Shown in pieces: positions 40,809 through 50,306 of a stretch of 64,000 bases of DNA. The number at the start of each line of letters is the position of its first letter. Within the stretch, counting starts at the first letter, position 1. The notes beneath the pieces were generated by a model. The model was not told the origin of the DNA. It did no database searches and worked only from the letters and a program-made list of their open reading frames with translations. Origin of the DNA: Kribbella jiaozuonensis (GTDB taxonomy: Bacteria; Actinomycetota; Actinomycetes; Propionibacteriales; Kribbellaceae); NCBI RefSeq assembly GCF_005233875.1, contig NZ_SZPZ01000001.1, positions 186,001 to 250,000 on the forward strand. Direction: 5' to 3'. The translations under genes and the position numbers were made by a program.

Positions 40809-41624
40809 TCAGTACAGGCTGAAGCGTTGGGCGAAGGTGGTTAGGGTGGCGGGGGTTTGGGGGTTGATGACGAGGCGGGTGACGCCTTGGCGTTCGTACG
40901 AGGCGAGGGCCGCGGGGGCCAGGTCGGTTGAGGCCCAGCGGGTGTACTCGAGGTCGTCGCGGCCGGAGGTTTCGCGGGCGAGTTTCCATTGGGCTGCGCG
41001 CTCGGCCGGGGGCAGTGCACCGCCTGGGAAGTAGCCGTCGCCGTGGCGGCCGGCTCGGCGGGCGGCGGCGCGGCTGGAGCCGCCGATGTGGATCGGCAGC
41101 GGGGCTAGCGGATGCGGGAAGCTGCACAGGTCCTCGAACTCGAAGAACTCGCCCGAGTAGCTCACCCCGTCCGCGCCGCCGCTCCACAGCAGGCGCAGTA
41201 CGTCGATGGCCTCGTCCGTACGGCGACCACGGGTGGCGAAGTCGACGCCGACGGCGCGTGCCTCACCGGGCAGGCTGCCCAGCCCGACGGTCAGCAGGCG
41301 CATCCGGCCCTTCGACAGCACGTCGATCGTGGCGAGACGCTTCGCCAGCGTGACCGGGTGGTGGTAGGGCAGCAGCAGTACTGCGGTACCCAGCAGGAGA
41401 CGCTCCGTCGAGGCGGCGACGTACATCAGCAGGTCGAGCGGATCGGCGTACTCGAGCGTCGTCGGCAGTTCGAAGCCGCCCAAGGACGCACCGCGGTAGA
41501 GCGCGACGTGCTCGGGGACGTACAGCCCCTCGAACCCGCAGGCCTCCGCGTGCCGGGCGAACTCCACCAGCCGCTCCGGATCCATCCCCTGTCCTGGCGT
41601 GCTGTAAGTAACGGCGAATTTCAC
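40809..41624 (-). CDS. LLM class F420/FMN-dependent oxidoreductase
   Basis: 271 residues with the luciferase-like monooxygenase TIM barrel: MKFAVTYSTPGQGMDPERLV, then LGTAVLLLPYHHPVTLAKRLAT, then LTVGLGSLPGEARAVG and PIHIGGSSRAAARRAGRHGD. This is the layout of actinobacterial TIGR03619/TIGR03621-like family proteins that use F420 or FMN. The substrate is not evident. It faces the P450 across the repeat region. Confidence 0.9.
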   Translation of the reverse strand: MKFAVTYSTPGQGMDPERLVEFARHAEACGFEGLYVPEHVALYRGASLGGFELPTTLEYADPLDLLMYVAASTERLLLGTAVLLLPYHHPVTLAKRLATIDVLSKGRMRLLTVGLGSLPGEARAVGVDFATRGRRTDEAIDVLRLLWSGGADGVSYSGEFFEFEDLCSFPHPLAPLPIHIGGSSRAAARRAGRHGDGYFPGGALPPAERAAQWKLARETSGRDDLEYTRWASTDLAPAALASYERQGVTRLVINPQTPATLTTFAQRFSLY

Positions 41625-41841
41625 CCGCCGACCTTAGAACCCGGCCCCCAGGGTCAAGGCAAATCGCGCGGTATTTCCGGCACTGGTGGTTCTCGTGAGT
41701 AGTTTGTTTGTGGCACTAGGTGGTCGTTGGCCGGATCGGGTCGTGACAGGATGCGGGGTGGGTGGTCACAATGGGCGGTCCGGCCCGAAGTGCGGGTGAC
41801 GGAACAGGGAAGGGCCGTCGGCGGGTATGGGGATTGGCGAG

Positions 41842-43398
41842 ATGGCGACGGGCGATGTGTTGACCGCCCGGATCGCCGCCGCGATGACCGCCGCCCAATC
41901 GGGTGGGCATGCGAGTGCTGCGGCGGAGATCGAGGCGATCCGGTCCGAGCTGGGTGGGGTGCCGAGTTACCGGCTGGCCGCAGTTGAGTACGTGCGGGGT
42001 GTGTCGGCTCATCACGCGAGTGACGCCGACGAGGCGCTGCGGGCGGTCGACGCCTGCATCGAGGTCGCCCGCGCGATCGACGAGCCCGGCTGGGAAGCCA
42101 ACGCGCTCCCGATCCGCATCATCAACCTCGCCCGCAGCGGTCGCGGTGGCGACACCGTCAATGACCTCGTCGCGGCTGAAGCGGCCTTGAGCCGGACCAG
42201 GGATCCGGGACTGACTGCCTGGGCGCACACCGGCCTCGGCTACGCGTACGACGTACTACGACTGTTCGAGCTCTGCATCCCGCATTACGAGCTCGCGACC
42301 GGGCTCGACGAGGACGTGTTCGAGCTGGCTGAGTCCGAGGCGATCGACCGCTTGAACCTGGCCGAGACGTACCTCCGCTGGGCGCACGAACTCGAGCGGC
42401 TCGGCGATCCTTTGTATACAAGGGAGATCGAGGAGCGGCTGGCGTCAGCGGCGTACTGGGCGCGTGAGGCCGAGCGGGTGATAGTGGACGACGAGAGCCA
42501 GGAGTTCTGGCGTCTGAGCGCCCGTCTGTGGCTTGCTGCGGCCGCTACCGTCGAGGATCCGGACCGCGCGGTCGTCGACCTGACCGAGATTCGCGACGAG
42601 ATCAGCAAGCTCGGCGAGACCGAGCGGCTCGCGATCGCCGGCGCGTACCTGGCAAGAGCGCTGAAGGCGCAGGGAAAGTTCGAGGAGGCCAAGGCTGCGG
42701 CGGATCGAGCCGCCGCCGACCTGATTCCGTTGGCCGACCCATCGACGCATGTCCTGGTCCTGCAGACCCGTTCGGAGATCGACGCTCTCGACGGTACGCC
42801 GGGAGGCATTGCAGGCTTGGAGTACGCGCGTTCGGTCGCGCGCGGCTGGTGGAAGGAGCGGCAGCGGGCGCTGAACGCCGTACGGCATGCGCTTGCTGTG
42901 CACGATCTTCCGGCTCGCCACGACGCGGAGTGGCACGCCGCGCGCCAGGATCCGCTGACCGGCGTGGGTAATCGCCGTGCGCTGGACGAGCGGCTGACCG
43001 CGGCCCGCGACTCCGGGCGGGCGGTCACCTTGCTGGCCATCGATGTGGACAACCTGAAGATCGTCAACGACACTTTCGGGCACGCCTGCGGGGACGAATT
43101 GCTGCAGGTTGTGGCAAATCTCCTGGTAGAACAGGCGCGAGCGACCGATGCCGTGGTTCGATCGGGTGGCGACGAGTTCTTCGTGGTCCTCGACCAGCCT
43201 GATGCCAAGGGCGGTGCGCAGTTGGCCGAGCGGATCCGGATCGCCGTCGCGGCGATCGCGGCGGCGACGGAGAAACCGTGGCTGCGCCGGCTCGGGCTGA
43301 GTCTCGGGTACGCCGCAACCGCCGAGGGTCTCGGTGTCGACCAGCTGATCGCGCGGGCGGATCTGCGTCTTTACGAGGACAAGCGCCGCAGTAGGTAA
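41842..43398 (+). CDS. GGDEF diguanylate cyclase with helical N-terminal domain (copy 1)
   Basis: About 518 residues; ATG 41842 aligns with the paralogue start (an ATG at 41827 adds 5). Residues 1-350 are helical TPR-like repeats (LVAAEAALSRTRDPGLTAWA, then HTGLGYAYDVLRLFELCIPH). The GGDEF domain (about 355-515) carries DPLTGVGNRRALDERL, the active site VVRSGGDEFFVV and an intact RxxD inhibition site (RATD) five residues before GGDEF. It should make cyclic di-GMP and be product-inhibited. No membrane segment is present. It is followed by a close paralogue 40 bp downstream. Confidence 0.88.
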   Translation: MATGDVLTARIAAAMTAAQSGGHASAAAEIEAIRSELGGVPSYRLAAVEYVRGVSAHHASDADEALRAVDACIEVARAIDEPGWEANALPIRIINLARSGRGGDTVNDLVAAEAALSRTRDPGLTAWAHTGLGYAYDVLRLFELCIPHYELATGLDEDVFELAESEAIDRLNLAETYLRWAHELERLGDPLYTREIEERLASAAYWAREAERVIVDDESQEFWRLSARLWLAAAATVEDPDRAVVDLTEIRDEISKLGETERLAIAGAYLARALKAQGKFEEAKAAADRAAADLIPLADPSTHVLVLQTRSEIDALDGTPGGIAGLEYARSVARGWWKERQRALNAVRHALAVHDLPARHDAEWHAARQDPLTGVGNRRALDERLTAARDSGRAVTLLAIDVDNLKIVNDTFGHACGDELLQVVANLLVEQARATDAVVRSGGDEFFVVLDQPDAKGGAQLAERIRIAVAAIAAATEKPWLRRLGLSLGYAATAEGLGVDQLIARADLRLYEDKRRSR

Positions 43399-43438
43399 TG
43401 GGCACCGCAACAGAGTGAGTCAGGGTAGGGGAGGTGTG

Positions 43439-45007
43439 GTGCGCGAGACGTCGGGGGTGACGGCGCGGATTGCGGCGGCGATGACGCGGGCGCAGTCGGG
43501 TAGTCCGGCGGAGGCTGCGCTCGAGATCAACGAGCTGCTGGCCGAGCTGGGCCCGGAGCCGAGTCACGAGCGGGCAGCGGCCGAGTACGTGCGGGCCGTC
43601 GCGGCGCATCACGCCACCGACTCGATCGAGGCGCTCGACGCCGTCGACGGCTGTATCCGGGTCGCGCGCGCGATCGACGAGCCGGGCTGGGAGGCGAACG
43701 CGATCGCGGTCCGGATCGTCACGCTGATCCGCACCGGTGAAGGCGGTGACTCGGTCGCCGACCTGGTCGCCGCGGAGAACGCGCTGTCGCGGACCCGCGA
43801 TCTCGGCCTGGCCGCCTGGGCGCACACCGGCCTCGGCTACGCGTACGACCTGCTCCGGCTGTACGAACTGTGCATCCCGCACTTCGAGCTCGCCGCCGAG
43901 GGCGATCACGATCCGCTCGGCCTGCCCGAGGCGCCGACGATCAACCGGCTGAACCTGGCCGAGTCGAGCCTGCGATGGGCGCACGAGCTCGAGCGGCTCG
44001 GCGATCCGTCGTACGACGAGGAGATCCAGGAGCGTCGCCGGGCCGCGCATCGGTGGGCGGGTGAGGCGGTCGACGCGATCCTTGCGGCCGACCTGCTCGG
44101 GTACTGGCCGATGGCCGGGCGGATGTGGCTCGCGGCGAGCAACGACGCCGGCGACGCGGCCGAGGCGGCGGTGATCCTGAAGGACTGCCGGGACCAGCTC
44201 GCGAAGCTCGGCGATCTCGAGCTGGCCGCGATCGCGGGCGCGTACCTGGCCAGGGCGTATCTGACGCTCGGCCGGATCGACGATGCGATGGAGGCCGCGG
44301 GCCGGTCGGCCAGCGAGCTGCCGCCGACGTCGGATCCGCCGGTCGAGGCCCTGATCCGGCACACCGCCGTACAGATCGTTGCTGAGTCAGGCGACGCTGG
44401 TGCGTCGAGCGGGCTGCAGTATGCGCGGGCGATCAGCAGAGGGTGGTGGGCGGAGCGGCTGCGCGGGCTGTACGCCGTACGGAGTGCGCTGGCGAACCAT
44501 GAGCTCTCGATCCGGCACGACGCCGAATGGCGGGCCGCGCGGGAGGATCCGCTGACCGGCGTGGGCAATCGGCGCGCGCTGGATGAGCGGATGTCGGTGG
44601 CGCGCGACTCCGGTCGATCGGTCGCTGTCATCGCGATCGACGTGGACAACCTGAAGGTCGTCAACGACAGCTACGGGCATGCGTGCGGGGACGAGGTACT
44701 GCGTCGCGTCGGGCAGCTGTTGAAGGAGCAGTGCCGCGCGGAGGACGTGGTGGCACGGGCCGGCGGGGACGAGTTCGTCGTCGTACTGGACAACCCGGAC
44801 GAGCGCGGTGCCGGCGAACTCGTCGAGCGGATCAAGACAGCGGCGGATCGGGAGGCGGCGCAGGCGTTGGCGCCGTGGTTCGCAATGCTGCGGTTGAGCG
44901 TCGGGCAGGCGAGCAGCACCGACGGTACGTCGGTGAGCGACCTGCTGACCGAGGCCGATCGGCGGATGTACGCCGAGAAGCGCCGTCGCCGGCGGGCTGC
45001 TCAGTAG
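43439..45007 (+). CDS. GGDEF diguanylate cyclase with helical N-terminal domain (copy 2)
   Basis: About 522 residues from GTG 43439 (VRETSGVTARIAAAM), matching the start of copy 1; GTG 43415 is an alternative. It has the same architecture as copy 1: helical repeat region (HTGLGYAYDLLRLYELCIPH), then GGDEF with DPLTGVGNRRALDERM, RAED inhibition site and ARAGGDEFVVVL. Active-site residues are intact. The N-terminal part is the most similar region between copies, consistent with duplication and divergence. Its stop is inside the 3' end of the convergent methyltransferase gene. Confidence 0.88.
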   Translation: MRETSGVTARIAAAMTRAQSGSPAEAALEINELLAELGPEPSHERAAAEYVRAVAAHHATDSIEALDAVDGCIRVARAIDEPGWEANAIAVRIVTLIRTGEGGDSVADLVAAENALSRTRDLGLAAWAHTGLGYAYDLLRLYELCIPHFELAAEGDHDPLGLPEAPTINRLNLAESSLRWAHELERLGDPSYDEEIQERRRAAHRWAGEAVDAILAADLLGYWPMAGRMWLAASNDAGDAAEAAVILKDCRDQLAKLGDLELAAIAGAYLARAYLTLGRIDDAMEAAGRSASELPPTSDPPVEALIRHTAVQIVAESGDAGASSGLQYARAISRGWWAERLRGLYAVRSALANHELSIRHDAEWRAAREDPLTGVGNRRALDERMSVARDSGRSVAVIAIDVDNLKVVNDSYGHACGDEVLRRVGQLLKEQCRAEDVVARAGGDEFVVVLDNPDERGAGELVERIKTAADREAAQALAPWFAMLRLSVGQASSTDGTSVSDLLTEADRRMYAEKRRRRRAAQ

Positions 45008-46440
45008 TCGAGGAAGCCTTCTACGACAAGGTTTCTGATCTGGGGAAGGTAGTCGGCGAGTACGTCGACCACCGGGCGGTCCATCAGGTCCGCGAGTGCG
45101 GCAAGGATCTGGCCGGTGCTCAGGTCGCCGTCACACGCACCGACGAAGCCGGCCAGGACGGTGTCGACCTGCTCTGCGCGGCGCATGCCACGCTGGCGTC
45201 GCAGCACGATGGTGGCCGGGTCCTCGGCGCCTGGTTGACCGGTGGTCTCCTGGATGACGTCGTCGGCGACATGCAGGTGCAGTGCGGTCAGGTCGGCGGG
45301 TAGGCCTTCCAGACGCTCGAAACGGTGCAGGACGTGCGGACCGATCGGGCGCTCGATCTCGTACGGCCAGGACTCGGCGGCGAGGGTGCCTTCGACGTTG
45401 TGCAGGGTGATCCAGCCCATGCCGATCGCCTCGACGTTCTGGTCGTCCAGGTACCGCATCCACTCGTCGTACCGGCTGGTGTACTGCGGTGGGCCCTGCA
45501 GGCCGGCGTCGCGCAGCCAGAGTTCGACGTACTCGGAGGGGTCTAGCTGCTCGCGCTGGACGGCCCACGCCGACCGGTCCGCTGTCCAGGAGGCGATGCG
45601 GTCCTGCCAGTCCTCGCCGCGCACACAGGTCCAGTTGGCGAGCAGTTGGCACCAGCCGCCGTCGGTCAGGTGGTCTGGTGCTTGCCGGATGAGCTGCTCG
45701 ACGACGGTGTCACCGGCGTACCCGGTCTCGCGGTAGGTCAGGTCGCCGCCGGGCGGGGAGATGACGTACGGCGGGTTGCTGACGATGAGGTCGAACCGCT
45801 CGCCGCGCACCGGCTCGTACAGGCTGCCGTCGCGGACATCGAGGTCGATGTGGTTGAGCGCAGCAGTCCAGCGGGCCAGCTGCAGGGCACGCGGGTTCAC
45901 GTCGGTGGCGACGAGCTGGTTGACCCGGTCGGCCAGGTGGAGCGACTGAATGCCGCACCCGGTGCCGATGTCGAGCGCTCGGTCGGCCTTGATCGGGACC
46001 GTGAGGTGGATGAGGCTCAAGCTGGCCGGAGCGATGCCGAGGACGTAGTCGGAGCGCATCGGCTCGCGGCGCCCGTCGAGCCCTGGCGTGGGGTCCGCAA
46101 CGACCCACCATTCCCGCTCTTCCTCCGCGAACGGCCGGATGTCGAGCACAGCCCTTGCCTCGCCGCCCGAGGTCTCGACGATGCCCAGGGCAACCAGATC
46201 GATTCCCGCAAACACCTTATTTACAAGTGCTTCCGGCAGGGGTCGTTGCAGCAGGAACAGCCGGATCATCGTGTCGAGCGCATCTCCGGATCCGGTACGC
46301 CGAAACGCCGGCGCCGTCTCGTTCCGCCCCAACGCCCCGTTGGCCTGCTCCCCGAGCCGCTCGGCAACCCCGTCCACGGTGTACCCCGCGGCCTCGAACG
46401 CCGTCCGCAGCCCTGCCACCACACTCTCCTGCATGCGCAC
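45001..46440 (-). CDS. class I SAM methyltransferase (HemK/PrmC-like core)
   Basis: 479 residues. The SAM motif is ALDIGTGCGIQSLHLADR and the catalytic NPPY motif lies in LIVSNPPYVISPPGG, the signature of N5-glutamine or N6-adenine methyltransferases. A long N-terminal helical domain (MRMQESVVAGLRTAFEAAGY) and C-terminal 200-residue extension are typical of an actinobacterial family found close to topA. Substrate unknown. It overlaps the GGDEF gene end-to-end by 7 bp. Confidence 0.88.
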   Translation of the reverse strand: MRMQESVVAGLRTAFEAAGYTVDGVAERLGEQANGALGRNETAPAFRRTGSGDALDTMIRLFLLQRPLPEALVNKVFAGIDLVALGIVETSGGEARAVLDIRPFAEEEREWWVVADPTPGLDGRREPMRSDYVLGIAPASLSLIHLTVPIKADRALDIGTGCGIQSLHLADRVNQLVATDVNPRALQLARWTAALNHIDLDVRDGSLYEPVRGERFDLIVSNPPYVISPPGGDLTYRETGYAGDTVVEQLIRQAPDHLTDGGWCQLLANWTCVRGEDWQDRIASWTADRSAWAVQREQLDPSEYVELWLRDAGLQGPPQYTSRYDEWMRYLDDQNVEAIGMGWITLHNVEGTLAAESWPYEIERPIGPHVLHRFERLEGLPADLTALHLHVADDVIQETTGQPGAEDPATIVLRRQRGMRRAEQVDTVLAGFVGACDGDLSTGQILAALADLMDRPVVDVLADYLPQIRNLVVEGFLDY

Positions 46441-46485
46441 ATCCTCCCACCTCCCATCGAGGGAGGCGGGAGGATGCCCCGGCTT

Positions 46486-49400
46486 CTACGGGTTGCAGGT
46501 GAGTTTGGCGTCGGCCCAGTCGCCGTGGTCGCTGGTGTTGCCGTCGCCTCCGTCGGTGACTTGGAGGGTGAGGGTTTGGGCGCCGGTCACGTCGACCGTT
46601 GTGGTGGCTGTTGGCGATGTTCCGGTGAGTTGATCGGACGTGTACTTCGCGGTGCCGTCGGTAAGGACCTTGAACGTGACCTTGCCCCGGTCCTCCATCT
46701 CGTCGTCGATGCCCAGCTTGCTGGTGAATGTGGTGCAGTTGCCGCCCAGGCGAACGCTCACCGACGAAGGAGCGTGCGCGCCCAGGCCCTTGGCGTACGT
46801 GACCCCGTCGAGCGTGATCGGGCCGCCGTCGCCGGTGCCGTCCTCGCCGTTGCTGTGGTCGCGTTCGACCGGGCCCCAGCCGTTGGTCGAATCCAGGAAC
46901 TCCAGGTCACTGACCCAGTTCTCCCCGGTGGGTGCCGGGGGCAACGGTTTGTCGGCGATCGTGGCCGCGAAGAATCCGAGCCCGCCGCCGGGCAGCTTGA
47001 TCGCCTTCACGGTCTTGCCGGGATCGAGCGGTACGGCGGTGTAGAACACGCGGTAATCCGTCGTCGTGTTGCCCAGACCGGCTGGTGTGTAACGGCCCTT
47101 GACCGAGACGGCGAGCTTGGCGCCGCCCGTGGTCGGATCCTGGCAACACCAGTTCGGCAACTGGAAGGTGCCTTCGGACGTGGAGCCGTCGGTGTAGATG
47201 ATGGTGACGGTTCCCCGGGCGTTGAGGCTGGCGCCTGCACCAAGGAGCGCGAGGTGTGAGCCGGTGCCTGAGACCAGGATCGGGGCCGACTGGTCCTTCA
47301 CCACGTTCGGCGTACCGGGTGCTCCGGTCGGCCAGGTGAAGTCAGCGCCCTGGACGTTCACCGTGCCGCCTGGCGTGTAGCCGGCTGCCGCCAAAGCCTC
47401 GCCGTTGAAGCTGTCGCCGGAGCCGTCGAAGTTGCCCTTGGCGTACGTCGCTGCGTCGGTCACGCCAACGACATTGGCTGCCTGCGACAACGATGCGTAC
47501 GGCAACTCCGCGGTCGCTGACGCGGTATTCGAGTAACTCTTGCCTTGAGCAACGTACGACGCCCTCACAGACAGGGTGAAGCTTGCCGGCTTCACATCCG
47601 CGCCCGGAGTGACCTGGAGCTTGGTGGTCACGGTCTTGCCGGGGGCAACTGACGAGAAGGTGTTTGCGCCCGCGACGGACCAGCCGGTTGGCAGCTGAGC
47701 GTCGAGGTGCACGTTGCGGACGGATGTGCGGGTGTCGTTGCGGAAGGTCGCGGTGACCTCGGTGGCCTGGCCGGGAGCGTTCCACAGTGACGGGGTGGTG
47801 AGCTCCGGGGTGCCGAAGGTATTGGTGACGTCTGGGCCGCCCACCGCGGACGTCCCCGACAGGCGGACGACGGCGCTCCGTGAGGTGGGGATCGATGCGG
47901 TTTGCACTCGAACCACTCCGTTGGAGTAGGACCAGTTGGCAGCTTTGCCATCGATTGTGACGTGGTGCGGGGCGGTGCCGGTGTGGAGTGTCAGCTCGTA
48001 CGGGCGCGCGGTGGGCTTGCCGTCGTACGAACCGTTGCTGCGGCCGATGTTCACGGTGATGTCGCCGCGGCCGTCCGTCGGTGCGTCGACGGCGAACGTC
48101 TGCGTCGCGGACTTCGTCGAGCGGGTGACGCGATCGTCCTCGTAGAGGTTGAACGACGACTTGCCCGATGGGTAGATGTCGACCGTGACGCGGTCGCCGA
48201 AGCCTTGCTCGGCGGCGTTGTTGATACCGGTCTTCCACATCGGCACGACGGCGCCGGCCTTCACGAACAGCGGCAGCGTGTCGAGCGCGGCGTGGTACCC
48301 GTTGACCGTTGTCGGGCCTTGGTACACGCGACCGGTCCAGTAGTCGATCCACCGGCCTGCAGGCAGGTAGATCCCGTTCTTGACCTCGTCCGCGCCGTAC
48401 ATCGGTGCGACCAGGAACTCCTTGCCGGCCAGGAACTCGTACTTCGTCGTGTCGTCCCACGTCTTCGGGTCGTTCGGGTACTCCAGCACCAGCGACCGGT
48501 TCAGCGGAGCGCCGGTCCGGTGCGCCTCAGCGGCGTACGTGTAGAAGTACGGCAGCAGGCGCTCGCGGAGCTTCAGGTACTTGCGGTTGATCGAGGTGTA
48601 CGGATCGCCGTACGCCCAGGGCTGCTTGTACGCCGGGGTCGACCAGCCGGACATGCTCATGAACGCCGGGTTGAACGTCTTCCACTGCAGATCCCGCACG
48701 TACGACGTGGCGCTGCCGCCGAAGATGCCGTCGACGTCACCCGCGCTGTACGCGATGCCGGAGTTGCCGGAGCCGGTGATCGCCGGGATCTGCCACTTGA
48801 TCGCGTCCAGCGAGCCGCTGTGGTCGCCGGTCCACTGCACCGCACACCGCTGCGCGCCGGCCCAGCCTTCGACCATCCACGCGAACCCGCGGGCGTTGCT
48901 GTACTGCTCGATACCGTCATGCGCCGTGTCGCAAGCACTCAGCGCGTACCGGTACCCCGGACCGACCCATGCCACGTCCAGCTTCCGCACGCGCACACCG
49001 GCGTCACCGACCTCGGCCGGCTGCCGGTCCAGGTTGGACTGGGTCCACAGCCCCATCTGGATGTTCCGAGCGCGCAGTTCGTCACCGGCCTGCTTGAGTG
49101 CGGGGATGTCGCGCTTGCCCCACCACGTGCCGTCGACCTGTTCGGAGTCGGTGGTGGCGGAGTACCCGCAGCCGTAGTCGTCGTTGACGAGCATCCAGCC
49201 GCCTGGCATGTCCTCGTCCTTGAACCGCTGCGCGACCTTGACCGCGTCCAGCGTGGTCACCTTGTCCGGGTTGACCTTCCAGTCGTTGCTGGGGTCCGGG
49301 TCCGTCGCGTAGTGACCGCGGTTGTAGCAGTCCGAGTCGCCGTACTCGAGTCCGTAGATCGGCGGCATGAACGGCCGGCCGGTGAGCTCGGTGTAGCGGT

Positions 49401-50157
49401 CCAGCGAGGTCTTCAGGTCACCGACGAAGTAGTACGCGTCGAACCGCTTCTCGTCGTGACTGGTTACGACCGGACTGGTGAAGCTGTAACTACCCGGGGC
49501 GAACGTGTTCCGCAGTACGCCGTAGCCCGCGGTGCTCATGTAGTACGGCGACGCGTTCGGGTTGCCGCCGTCCTCCCAGTTGAAGTCCTTGGTGATCTTG
49601 ATCGTCTGGTCGCGGTGCGAGAAGCGGCCGTTCTGCATGCCGCCGCCGAAGAACTGCTCGTTCGCGCCACGGCCCAGGGTCTGCGTGGTGGAGGTGTCGG
49701 TCCAGGACAGCGGTGCGGTCTCGGACCAGACCAGCTGACCGTTCGACCGGTACAGCGAGAACTTCAGCGGGCTCTTCTGCGCACGGACCTCGATCTTGCC
49801 GGTCGTGAGCGAGTAATAGGTGCCGCGGTCACGCCAGGAGGTCCGCGGCGTGCCGTAGTCCGTCTTGGTGACGATGTTGGACGCGGGAGCGCCCGGATCG
49901 GTGGGCGGAGTGTTCGCGGGATCGGTGAAGTTCCCGTCCGGCGCCATCCACAGCCGGAAGACGTCGTCCTTCAGGAACACCACCCGCACCTTCGCCGCGC
50001 CGGCGCTGAGGGTGTACGTCGCTTTGTCGGCCGCGAAGCCGGTGACGTCACCGAGAGTGGTGGCGGCGGCCTGGGCGGGAGCCGCGGTGTACACGAGTGC
50101 GCCTGCTAACAAGGCTAAGGCGACTACTGAACGTTTCATGCGGACAAAGATGCTCAC
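46486..50157 (-). CDS. secreted GH31 glycosidase with NPCBM
   Basis: 1223 residues. GTG start at 50157 with GTGAGG upstream, then MKRSVVALALLAGALVYTAA, a Sec signal ending PAQA. A beta-sandwich N domain precedes the GH31 barrel (about 290-700), with RPFMPPIYGLEYGDSDCYNR, the nucleophile strand VRKLDVAWVGPGY and the acid/base QWTGDHSGS. After it come a beta-sandwich, a NEW3-like domain (FRNDTRTSVRNVHLDAQLP), an ig-like region and a C-terminal NPCBM (GLGAHAPSSVSVRLGGNCTTF). It probably cleaves an alpha-glucan or alpha-xyloside outside the cell. Specificity cannot be read. Confidence 0.9.
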   Translation of the reverse strand: MSIFVRMKRSVVALALLAGALVYTAAPAQAAATTLGDVTGFAADKATYTLSAGAAKVRVVFLKDDVFRLWMAPDGNFTDPANTPPTDPGAPASNIVTKTDYGTPRTSWRDRGTYYSLTTGKIEVRAQKSPLKFSLYRSNGQLVWSETAPLSWTDTSTTQTLGRGANEQFFGGGMQNGRFSHRDQTIKITKDFNWEDGGNPNASPYYMSTAGYGVLRNTFAPGSYSFTSPVVTSHDEKRFDAYYFVGDLKTSLDRYTELTGRPFMPPIYGLEYGDSDCYNRGHYATDPDPSNDWKVNPDKVTTLDAVKVAQRFKDEDMPGGWMLVNDDYGCGYSATTDSEQVDGTWWGKRDIPALKQAGDELRARNIQMGLWTQSNLDRQPAEVGDAGVRVRKLDVAWVGPGYRYALSACDTAHDGIEQYSNARGFAWMVEGWAGAQRCAVQWTGDHSGSLDAIKWQIPAITGSGNSGIAYSAGDVDGIFGGSATSYVRDLQWKTFNPAFMSMSGWSTPAYKQPWAYGDPYTSINRKYLKLRERLLPYFYTYAAEAHRTGAPLNRSLVLEYPNDPKTWDDTTKYEFLAGKEFLVAPMYGADEVKNGIYLPAGRWIDYWTGRVYQGPTTVNGYHAALDTLPLFVKAGAVVPMWKTGINNAAEQGFGDRVTVDIYPSGKSSFNLYEDDRVTRSTKSATQTFAVDAPTDGRGDITVNIGRSNGSYDGKPTARPYELTLHTGTAPHHVTIDGKAANWSYSNGVVRVQTASIPTSRSAVVRLSGTSAVGGPDVTNTFGTPELTTPSLWNAPGQATEVTATFRNDTRTSVRNVHLDAQLPTGWSVAGANTFSSVAPGKTVTTKLQVTPGADVKPASFTLSVRASYVAQGKSYSNTASATAELPYASLSQAANVVGVTDAATYAKGNFDGSGDSFNGEALAAAGYTPGGTVNVQGADFTWPTGAPGTPNVVKDQSAPILVSGTGSHLALLGAGASLNARGTVTIIYTDGSTSEGTFQLPNWCCQDPTTGGAKLAVSVKGRYTPAGLGNTTTDYRVFYTAVPLDPGKTVKAIKLPGGGLGFFAATIADKPLPPAPTGENWVSDLEFLDSTNGWGPVERDHSNGEDGTGDGGPITLDGVTYAKGLGAHAPSSVSVRLGGNCTTFTSKLGIDDEMEDRGKVTFKVLTDGTAKYTSDQLTGTSPTATTTVDVTGAQTLTLQVTDGGDGNTSDHGDWADAKLTCNP

Positions 50158-50242
50158 GAGTGCCTCACTTCACGCATCAATGAACAAGATGCGCACATTG
50201 AAACTCACTGACGACGCGTTGTCATCAGGTCGCGCCAAATGA

Positions 50243-50280
50243 CCCCGTGATCAAGTTGGGACGGTGTCGCCATCACGGGG
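50243..50280. promoter_or_regulatory. CCCCGTGAT-N20-ATCACGGGG inverted repeat
   Basis: A perfect 9-bp inverted repeat in the 150-bp gap between the divergent GH31 and PAF-AH-like genes. It may be a shared operator. Confidence 0.5.
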
Positions 50281-50306
50281 TGAAACAAGGCGATGACGAT
50301 GAGCGC

